Notes under the pieces: generated by a model
What the model saw: the letters and a program-made list of their open reading frames with translations, nothing else
Told to the model about the DNA's origin: nothing
The model's database searches: none
Source of the DNA: Piromyces finnis
Taxonomy: Eukaryota; Neocallimastigomycota; Neocallimastigomycetes; Neocallimastigales; Neocallimastigaceae
Direction: 5' to 3'
Assembly (NCBI GenBank): GCA_002104945.1
Contig: MCFH01000012.1
Coordinates: 62,001-126,000, forward strand
Length of the DNA: 64,000 nt
Shown: positions 25,166 through 35,512 of the stretch, piece by piece
Layout of the letters: each line of letters opens with the position of its first letter
How positions within the stretch are numbered: the stretch's first letter is position 1
Made by a program: the position numbers and the translations under genes

Positions 25166-27563
25166 AAAAAAAAATACTCATCCATTCTATAACCAACTAT
25201 TTTAATATATATAGAATATAATCATTTTAATAATAAAAAATTGTAAATTCAATATTGTTTAAACACATTTTACTTTAAAGCACAACTAATGAAACCTTTT
25301 AAAAGGATTAAAAAATTATTTCCTATTATTTTTTTACTATTAAATAATTTTATATACATATATATATATAATGTGAATAATAAAAAAATTTAATAAATAT
25401 TTTACTATAAAAATAAATAATAAAATTTTTGTTTGAATATGTGAAACGTATTATACATGCTTTGAAACGTATTTGTTTGTATTATATTGATTTATATGTT
25501 CAAGCCATAATATAAATGTTTTTTAGCTGAATTATTTTTATAAGAAGTAGTTTAAATTATGTTTGAATATGTGAAACGTATGACAAATGCAAGAAGTAGT
25601 TTAAATTATGTTTGAATATATGAAACGTATGACAAATGCATTGAAATGTAATGAAACGTATTTGTTTGAATTATATTGATTTATATATTCAAGCCACAAT
25701 ATAAATGTATAAATACATAGAGTTTGAATAGAATGTAACAATAGTTTTTTATCCTAAATTATATTAACAAGTTGACATAATTACAAAATCTAAATTAATG
25801 CCTTTTTATTTCTTTAGGAGCAAAAAAAAAAATATATAGTAAAAGTATATTTTTTTTTTGTTAAATATATGCTTTATGTTCTCTAATATTATTATGGAAT
25901 AAATATTTTATATCGAGAGTCAAGTTCTCTTTCGTAGTAAGTATCTGTCCTTTAGTAATAATAATAATAATGATTATTATTACTAAAGGTATATAATTTA
26001 TATTTTATATCATTATTAAAACCTCTCTATGATATATGATTTGAAATATTATATAAAACTCTAATTATTAATAAAAATATTTTATTAATAATTACATAAA
26101 ATAAATTAAAATAGTCATATAATAACGTGACTAAAAATAACTGAGGCTTAAGTAAATTCACAAGATAAAATAAATTTAAGTAATAACATAAATTTATTAA
26201 TTAATTTAAATAATAAAAACATAAAATTATGTAAATAATTTCTTTTATTTATTATTTTTATTTATAATATTTTATATTTTATATTTATATTTTAAATATT
26301 TTTATACTTTTTATACTAGTTATTATATATTTATTAATTAAACAAACAAAATATAGTTTATACTTATTAAAAGATATATAAATGTATTTATTATTTCATG
26401 TAATTAATTCTTTGCTTTTTGTTATTTTACAGCCAATATTCATATTTAATAAAATTTATTTAAAACTTTAATGCATAAAATTTCCACCTAAAAAGGAAAT
26501 AGGTAGAACCGCCTATTATAATATCAAAAAGTTGGAGAATTACATTGAATTATTTTATTATTAATTAGAGTTTAATAAAAAATTATTAAAAAATCTTTAA
26601 AGAATATTCAATTTAAAGGTTAAAATTAGATCAACTATTTTATAATAAAAATATAAAAATTGATATATTTATATATTAATTATAGAATACAAGTACATAT
26701 TTAATGATAAGAATTTTATAATATAAAATATTTATGTTTAGTTAATAATAAGTAGAGTGATTTTATAATTAGTAAAAAAATGTAATAATTAAAAAAGTGA
26801 TATTATTAGAAAGAAGAATTAATTATAATAATAAAACATTTTCACCTAATATTAAATTACTACAACATAAAAGAAACATATATCATTAATTTTTCGAATT
26901 ATCATATAATATATCATCTTACATATATTCTATCTAAAATAAAAAATCCTTTTTTTTTACATTAATGGTTTATAAAAATAAAGAAAATGATTTATTTTAC
27001 TTTATAGTTAAATAACCAAAAGGAAAAATAATTAATTTTTAAAAAGTATAAAGTTTATTTTCATTATGAAATAATATTCTATAATAACTTTTACCTTCTT
27101 TAATATTTATTATAATGAAACAATATTATTTATTAAAAGAATTTTTTACTTTTAAAAATACTTAATTAAAAAATATATATATATATATATTTTTTTTTCT
27201 ATAAAAATTATATTCAAAAAAGTGTAAAATGTGCTTTTTTTTATATTTATTCTTGATTTTAATTTAATTTATGATAAAGTAAAGATTGATAAGAAGGAAC
27301 AAAAATATTTTAATGAATAAATTTACAGTTCATTGTGTTTTCTTGTAATATATATAAAAGGTATTTATTTAATTTAATTATTATTATTATTATTTAAGAT
27401 ATATGTTTTATATTGAAATAATAATTTAACTAAACTATTTCTTTCTAAATTGGTTATAATTATAAAAATATATTCTAATATATACCTATACCTATACCTA
27501 TATATATTTTATTTTTAAAGACTAAAATATGAAAATGAAAAAAATAATACTACTAATAATGCT
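25166..27563. other. 2.4 kb AT-rich region with degenerate repeats
   Basis: Spacer between the SPIRAL1-like gene and the D5 pseudogene. It holds the 25431..25710 repeat cluster, a palindrome of about 36 nt around 25951..25987 (TTAGTAATAATAA and its complement), and two small stems near 26480..26525. No gene recognised; it could be the remainder of a decayed inserted element. Confidence 0.5.
25431..25710. repeat. Cluster of direct repeats around GAATATGTGAAACGTAT
   Basis: Two 49-bp tandem units (25542..25590 and 25591..25639) begin AAGAAGTAGTTTAAATTATG and contain GTGAAACGTATGACAAATGC or a one-base variant. A longer diverged pair (25431..25520 and 25610..25708) shares GAAACGTATTTGTTTG, TATATTGATTTATAT and TTCAAGCCA. 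Open frames are absent. The pattern resembles internal repeats of a decayed mobile element. Confidence 0.8.
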
Positions 27564-29349
27564 TCACTCAAATAATCTATAGCCAATAATGGATTCAACA
27601 TAATGATTTTTGTTATCTGATGCTATTTTATCTATACGGATATTATATTTAATTAAATCCATACGAAAATCTTCTAAGCTATAATTAGTAAATCGACTTG
27701 ATATAAAGTTTGTATACCAATTTTTATAGAATAAATAAGGATCACTAATTGGGATAGAATATTTATCTTTTTTATCAATAATCTTTGTTTCCAAAAATCT
27801 TGCAACATGATCCCATCGTATAATAAAATCGTTTGTTGCTTTAATAACATCATCAGGAATTTTAAGATTTGTATAATCCTTCTGATAATTTTGTATTAAA
27901 ATAGGAATTAAGGCTTCAGAGTATTCTTGAATACGTGCTCCTTGCCAATGGGTATTTGCTTGTTTAATCGAAGAATTATTTAAATTATTTTTTGATAATG
28001 AAATTTGTATATTTTCTTTATTCCCAAATCGTTGGGTGAAAGGGATTACAATTATACGATCAATCAATGCATGCTCCAGGTTGGAAATTATCAATTTATT
28101 GTTTGCATTAATAATAGGTATTAAATCCACATAGACATTTTGTAAAATTTTTAAAGAGGGACCGTGCTTTAATAAATCCTACATTACCCGTTATAGCCTT
28201 TGCATCACCTGTTATACCTATACAAAAGTTATCTGGTTCTTCACATATTGCTATTCGACAATTATTAAGGTCTATCATATGGGGGGGACTAGGCTTATCA
28301 ACATTTACAGATTTTCCTAAAAATAAGGATACATTAGGATTTGAAGCGTAATCCCCGAGAGCATGACGTATCATATTAGTAAAAGTCGTTTTACCATTTC
28401 GACCAGAACTTATGAAAAACAAAATTGAACGTAATTTACTACCAACAGTAAGAGTTGATGATATTACCTTTAATATATACTCTACTAATTCATCCTTTAC
28501 AAAAATGTCTTTAAGAAATTGACGACCTTTTAGTATTTTTTCTTCATTATTATAATTGTAATTTGTTGATTTTAAACAAAAAATCATTGGGACGTCTTGG
28601 ACGAGGTTTATTTATATTAAAATCAAATACACAATCTTCAAACCTTAATATATTTGATTTATCTACACGATCAATAAAATTGTCACAGTAAAAAAAAGTT
28701 TCTAGTTGTTCCAAATTTTTATGGGTAATGGTATGACAATTTAAAAACTTGTTAATATCATTAGAAATTCCATTTAGCGAAATGTTATTTTCTGTATATA
28801 AATTTTTAAGTTTAGTAACAAAATATAAATTTATTTCTTTAGCAAGATTGTGTGGACTTATTATTTCCCATCCATTTCTGTGGTATGAAGATTTATACCA
28901 TTCTTCGTCACTCTACACAAAATATCCTAAATTTAGAATTGAAAATATGTTTAATACAATATTATATGTTAAAACTATTTTACTGTAATACTTTTTAATT
29001 GGCATTAAACGCGCAATATCAACAATTCTTAAACCAAACTCATCAATACAACTATATATAACATCAATAATATCTTTTTTATATTGTCTTTTATTAATAT
29101 TGTCATCTTCAATTTTTACATTTTGAATTTGTTTTTCAACATTTCTTAATTCATGAAAATCTACTACATCTTGACCATTTTCTTCATATTCCTCGTTAAT
29201 TTTTATATCAAAACTTTCAAAATATTTTTTAATAAGGGGATAACTTTTTGAATTTAAGTCATACCTTAATAAGATAATTAAAAAAGTAAATAATGAGATG
29301 ATATTTTAAAACTGAATCTGAATCTAGATCCTTCTTTTTTTTCAGCCAT
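27564..29349 (-). pseudogene. Broken D5-like primase-helicase (SF3 helicase) gene, viral or virus-like origin
   Basis: The order of parts matches NCLDV, virophage and Polinton-like D5 proteins. A probable start MAEKKEGSRF lies at 29349. The region before the helicase reads ILRFEDCVFDF and PRPRRPND, as in D5_N domains. Then come the helicase Walker A SSGRNGKTTF, Walker B CRIAICEEPD, and downstream the Arg-finger region ALIDRIIVIPFTQRF. The reading frame is broken at least four times: a TAA at 29278..29280, a TAG at 28913..28915, and frameshifts near 28590 and 28140. The pieces between breaks are long and open, so decay looks recent. No capsid or polymerase gene was recognised beside it. The breaks could in part be sequencing error, but four make a pseudogene likely. 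Confidence 0.75.
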
Positions 29350-30132
29350 TTAATATATATATACATATGTTTCTACAGAATTATTATATATTTTAAATAA
29401 TACACTTTTTAAATTTTTTAAAATAGGTGCTATAAATTATATAATAAAATGTTTTTCTTTTCAGTTTTTTTAATAAAAAAAAAAAAAAAAGAGAGAGAAG
29501 AAAATGGTAAAAAAAAAAAAATATTTATATTTAAAAATTTTTTAAAAAAAAAAAAAATAAAGACAAAAAAAAGAAACAAAAATATATAATAAATAATGTC
29601 AGAATAATAATAATAAAAGGAATATTGGAATATTGTGCAAGAATTAGAATTATATTCTATTTTCTTTTTAATTATTTATATAATTATTTATACCTGTTCA
29701 TATTTCTACAAGTTGGATATTAGTTGGATAATCATGCTTACTATTTGCTCAGCTTTATGGACAATTGGATGTGAATTTGAAATATATTTCTTTTAAATAA
29801 ATAAATAAAAAAAAAAAAAATAGCAAAAACAAATAAAATAAAAATAAAATAGTTGTATTTAAACACATTAAAACTGTCTTTTTTGTGTAAAATAAGGTTT
29901 AATATTAATTATATGTATATATATAGTTATTTAGATATTTCGTTTTTATTAGTTTTATTTGTTTCTTGATTTCTAGTTTTATTTTAAAATGATTTTTAAA
30001 TTTTTATTTTTTTTTTTTTATTTTTATTTTTTTTTTTTTATTTTTTTTGAAAATTTTATATACTTTTAATTCTTCTATATTGGTATAAATAAATAATAAA
30101 TTTTAAATTGGTTGAATAGTAACGATAAAATT
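29350..30132. other. Spacer between D5 pseudogene and RGS gene
   Basis: AT-rich, with an unusually GC-containing piece at about 29695..29785. On the minus strand that piece can be read as SNSHPIVHKAEQIVSMIIQL, without start or splice context. I could not assign it; it may be a gene fragment. Confidence 0.35.
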
Positions 30133-33041
30133 TTACTTATTAAAGTGTAAATTGATATATTGAGGGTAAAGAGTAAGAAACATTGATGTTATAACATCAT
30201 TTTTTGCCTATATTAAAATAAAAATTTATATATCATAAATATTAAATTATTGTTTTTTAATTCATTGTTTTTTGGGAAATAATTTATATTTATTTAATTA
30301 AATATTTTTTAATAATAATTATTATTATTATGGGGAAGGAGGAGGGAAATAATAATTATAATACACTTACTTCATCAAATACACCAACCGTTGGATTATT
30401 GAATAAATTTTTAAATATATTTGATGCTATATCTGATGATACATTAACAGTGACAGGTCCATAGGGATCAATAAATCTACAAATAAATAATATTATAAAT
30501 ACATTATCAATATATCGTTTGATACATTATTTAAACATGAAAAAAAAAAAAAAATTTTTATATTTAATACTTCAGCCAAACAAAGAGGATGAAATATTAA
30601 AATGTACATAATAAGGATTAAAATATATATATATATTAAACTATCAAATACTTACGCATTATAAAATGAAATATAATATGGAACCAATCTAGAATCGAGA
30701 GGTATATTTGGATCTATATCATATATTTTATAATCATCTGGTGTGAAATAATTTTTACTATTTCCTTTAGTGGGGCTCTCAATCCGAAGAGAGTTGAAAG
30801 TATCCTTTTTATTACTTTTAACAGGTTTCCTTTTACCAGGATGATCACCAATATATGTATAATATGAATTATTACCAAAATATCTTTTTGTTGGTTTTGT
30901 TTTTTCTATTCCAAAAACTTTTTTATCAATATATTTATGACGATGTTCAGAATTTGAATATAATCCTGTTAAACTTTTATTCATTGTTTTAATACTTTCT
31001 ATTTTAATACTTGGTTTTTTTTCTTCGAATTCACCTGTATTAGTTAAACATTGATAGGTTAATTCTTTTATTTTTATAAATGATTCCCAGAATAATATAT
31101 TTTCTACGCAAAAATCGTTAACAGCAATAACTTTTAAGTCATCAATGACAGGCTTTTGATATAGCACTATTAATAAAATATATTTCAAGACAGAACAAAA
31201 TATACATATATATAATACAATACAATGTATAATAAAAGTTAATTAATTAATTAATAATAATAATAATAATATATTTAATATATTACATTTAGAAAACTCA
31301 GCTGAACTTAATATTTGTGACTGTTTTTTAAACTTTTTTCCTTCCGTATAACTAAGAATTAAAGGAATACAGGCTGAAGTGAAATGCCCATAGATTGTCT
31401 AAATTTTGTATTACATATAAATATAAACGATTTAAAATTTTATTTATTTATTTATTTATTTATTTATTATTATTATTATATTATTATTATTTGTTTTCTT
31501 TCTTTCTTTTTTTTTATTTTTGAGCTGTTTAAAAATAAATACCTGAAATATATATAAATAGGAACCACTATGTGTATACTTTGTTAAAAACTGACTATTT
31601 GTGATATTCATTATAACATTAATCATCATTACTAAGAATAATTAAATCATAATATATTAATTAATTGAATAAAGGAATTTATTAAAAAAAAAAAAAAAAA
31701 CTATTTCCTTATTATTGAATTCCTTACCAAATAAACCGACTATAAATGAACAAATAACTTCGAATTTTATTCCAAAAGTTTCATTATCCTTTATATTTCT
31801 TAAAGAATAAGTGTAATAAATGAACATAAGGACAGATATTATTAAAAATAGATTAATCGGTGCAAATTCAAAAAATTTAACTATAACGGGTTTAGAAATA
31901 TAGAGTGATTTAAAATATTCGCTAAGTGCTGTCACAATTACAATTATTATCTTTATTTAATTATAAGAATATATTATATAGGATTTAATTATTTTAACAT
32001 AATTAACTTTATTTTAAAATGAATATATATATTATTATATTATTAATACAAACCACTGGTATAATTAATAACCATTTTCCAGTTTTCTAAAAAAGAAAAA
32101 AAAAAATTTTTTTGAAATTATAAAAATTATATTAATTATAAAAAAGTTACATTTACTATTTATTTTATTAATAATTATTTATAATTAACTTTTTTTTTTT
32201 TTTTTTTTTTACCTTTTTGATTATATTATCAACAGTTTTCATGTATGAATTCACTTCTACTTTTGGCTTTTTAATCATGTTTTCGTTAAAACCATGAATT
32301 TTCAATATACATTCTGCTTTAAAAACATTTAGATTATATAATAATATTAAGCGAATTGCTCTTCCACAAACACTAGAATAATAATAAAATAATTTAAAAT
32401 GAATTATTATATTATATTTTATTACTAAAATTGTGAAATTATATTTTTTTTTTTTTCAATTTAAAAGAATATATTATTTTAGGTATTACCTCATAAGAAC
32501 AAATACAATCAATATATTATTTATCCATATATACACTGTTTTTTTTTTTTTTTTAAAATAATTTGAAGATTATTAATAAATTCATCTATACTTTTTTTTT
32601 TTTTTATTTAAAATACTATAATTGAGATAGTAGTTACCATTATGAAATTCCATTGTATAAATAACTTCATTGAACTGTTTTAATTATTATTATAATTATA
32701 ATTATTTAAAAACATTTTATAGAATTTATCTAAATTAATATTTTTATTTATGATATAAAATGACTTTATTTTTTTGGGGGAGGAACATATATATAAAACA
32801 AATTAATTACCAGTATATTCATAACAATAAAATATGAAGCAAGAGAAGAAGGTATTGTTAATAATATTCCTCTATGTTTTATAATATAATTATCTCTTTT
32901 TCGTATTAACAAAAAATTAACTACATTGAAATATATTGTTGAAAAAATCATTAAAAATATACAAATAGCTCTTTCCCAACTTGACATTCCATAGTTATTG
33001 GAATAGTCTCTATCGTCACCTTCATTTATCGTTATGCTCAT
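30133..33041 (-). CDS. Seven-transmembrane protein with C-terminal RGS domain
   Basis: Multi-exon gene starting MSITINEGDDRDYSNNYG at 33041 and ending INLHFNK before the TAA at 30133..30135. Exon 1 (complement 32811..33041) and the following short exons encode hydrophobic helices, e.g. ICIFLMIFSTIYFNVVNFLL, LLTIPSSLASYFIVMNIL, NNILIVFVLM and INLFLIISVLMFIYYTY. The later exons carry an RGS domain: NDFCVENILFWESFIKIKEL near its start, then VPYYISFYNAFIDPYGP, and VGVFDEAKNDVITSM at its end. A basic Ser-rich insert of about 100 residues sits inside the RGS domain. This is the architecture of plant AtRGS1, which accelerates GTP hydrolysis by a G-alpha subunit at the plasma membrane. Which Dictyostelium G-alpha it acts on is unknown. 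Confidence 0.78.
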
Positions 33042-35512
33042 TTTCCTTTAAATTGATTTACTTTATATTATCAATTATTGATATATTGTATTTTTATTTT
33101 TATTATATAATAATTAATATTATTGATAATATTTTTTTCTAAAATTTATCATTGATTATATGCTAGGTGTTTTATCTAAAACCGATGTAAAAATTATAAC
33201 TTTTATATTTTTCACTTTATTAAAAAAAATAATAATAATAAAAAAAAGTTTATTATTATTATTATTTATTGTTGTTGTTGTTGTTGAATAAAAAAAAAAG
33301 GTTTTATTATTCGTTTTTATATATATATATATTTTTTTTGATAATCAATTAATAGATTTTTATTTTTATTTTTTTTTGGTGGTGGTGGTGGTGGATATAT
33401 TCTATTATTGTTGAATAAAAATAAAAATATAAAAAATTAAAAAAAAAAATATATATATATTTTTGTGGAGGAATTATTATTAATGATTTATTTTTATTAA
33501 ATTATGAATTTTACAATTCAATAACATTAATTATTATTAAGTATTGTTGAATTTGATTTTGAATTATTACAATTAAATAAATAAATTTTATTTATTTTTC
33601 TTTCTTTTCTATTAAGAGTTTCTAATTTTAAATTTTAACAATTAATGAAATAGTCCTCCATAAACTAATGCAATTGTTTTTTATATTTACATAATTATAT
33701 AAATAATAATGAATTATATAATCATTAATAAAATATTTATATTTTTAGAGAATAAATTAATTTTCATTTTTTAAAATTATAATCTTTTCTTTTTTTTTAT
33801 TTTTTACTTACAATTTAGTTTAAACCTAGGTAACACATATAATAAAAAGCACTTCATGCCTGCCTTTTTTTTTTTTTAGTATTTAGTGTAAATACACCAA
33901 CCATTTTCATAATAAATAATAAAAAGTTTTTGTGTATTTTATTATATTAATTTAACTTTTTACATTTAATTTATTTCACTCTTTTTTTAAAAAAAATAAA
34001 GTTTATTATATAATATAATTAATATGTCATATATATTAATTTTTAAAAATTTTAGATAAATAAGGTTTTCGAATCTGAATATTTCATTTATTAATATATG
34101 AATATATGTTACACAAATAAATCATAGAATTTTTAACATTATGAATATATATTATGTTACACAACCAACTTTATTTAATTATTAAAAAAAGTTTAATTTA
34201 TAAAAAATAAAAAAATTTCCCAAATAATACAAAATCTAATATAAAATTTGTGGATATTTTTAATATTACAACTTGTTATTAATTATATGATTAATTTTTC
34301 TATGGTATACACCTGTTTGATACAATAAATTTATTCATAAACATTATTATTTTATGTTAATTGATAATTAATAAAGTCATTATAGGTCGTCCAAAATAAA
34401 AGTTTTAAAGGATACTTTTATTATTAAATATTACTTTCTTGTTAATGGTTTCATAGAATATAAAATATTTACAAAGTAGTAATCTTTTTATATTTATTTA
34501 GTTTTGGTATAAAGTCTCAAGGTGTTAAATATTATTTAAGTAAAAAATATATAATTTTTTTTGACCATAAACTTAACCATTTTTTTTTTTTGAATATAAA
34601 CTTTATTTTTCTATTTTTATATTTGTTTACAACTTTTCATTAATTATTTCAATGTGTATTCGATGCGTTTATATTAAAATCTTTAAAATTTCCCAATTGG
34701 AGTTTCTTTAAAGTTTTTTTTTTTTTTATTGGAAAATTATAATTATAAATTGATGATGGTTACAGGAATATATTTATTGTCCTTAATCATTTAAACTATA
34801 CATTATTTTTGTATTTCATTTATTTAAATATTAATACTCATCTTTTGTTTATACAACATTTCATTTACTTTTAATATTTCGTTTACTTTTTTTTTTCCTT
34901 TAATTTTCCATAATGTAAAAGATTATTTTTATTATATTTTAATTCATCATTAATAGTCCCTTTTTTCCTTTAATGAAAAAAAAGAAAATATTTATATTAA
35001 AGGAAAAAGAAAAGGAATATTAAGAAATTAATGATAATAAATAAATAAATAATGAAAATCATAAATAAATAAATAAATATAAATAATAATACTAAAAAAC
35101 AAATAATAATTGATAAATAAATATTAAATAAATATTGAATAAACATAATAAATAATAATTACATTTAATTAAATGTAAAAATCAATATTTTACTATAGCC
35201 GTTATGGGAAAATTTTAATGAATTCTCCCATAACACTGAAATTATATATAGTATTAAAGTTTTAAAGAATGAAAATTAAATATAGCCTTTATTAAAAGTT
35301 TTTCTTTTCTTATATAAAAACATAAATATCTTCTATTTTTTTTTATAATTCAAATAAACTATACACAATAAAATATTTTATATAAAAGTTAAATATTTAT
35401 ATAAATTAGAATATATTAAAGATTTATTAATAATTATAAAATTATTATAATAAAAAAAAATTGACAAATATTATTATATAAATATACTATTATATATATT
35501 TATAAAAAGAAA
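33042..35512. other. 2.5 kb divergent intergenic region
   Basis: Separates the divergent RGS and glycoside hydrolase genes. It contains GTT and GGT trinucleotide runs near 33270 and 33380, a pair of short direct repeats GAATATATGTTACACAA-like at about 34100..34165, and an imperfect palindrome at 35201..35234. TATATAAA-like sequence lies just before the hydrolase start. No gene seen. Confidence 0.5.
35201..35234. promoter_or_regulatory. Imperfect palindrome containing two divergent CCCATAA motifs
   Basis: GTTATGGGAAAATT and AATTCTCCCATAAC face each other over a short spacer, with one mismatch. CCCATAA is the core of the Dictyostelium upstream sequence element (DUSE) of small RNA genes, but no structured RNA is evident at the expected distance on either side. 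It lies about 280 bp before the hydrolase start, so it may equally be an operator for that gene. Confidence 0.3.

Noticed and set aside
28900-28930. Possible intron ending in TTTGTGTAG within the D5 gene
   Set aside because: The sequence upstream of the TAG stays open in the same frame for over 100 codons and looks protein-like, so a stop mutation is simpler than an intron.
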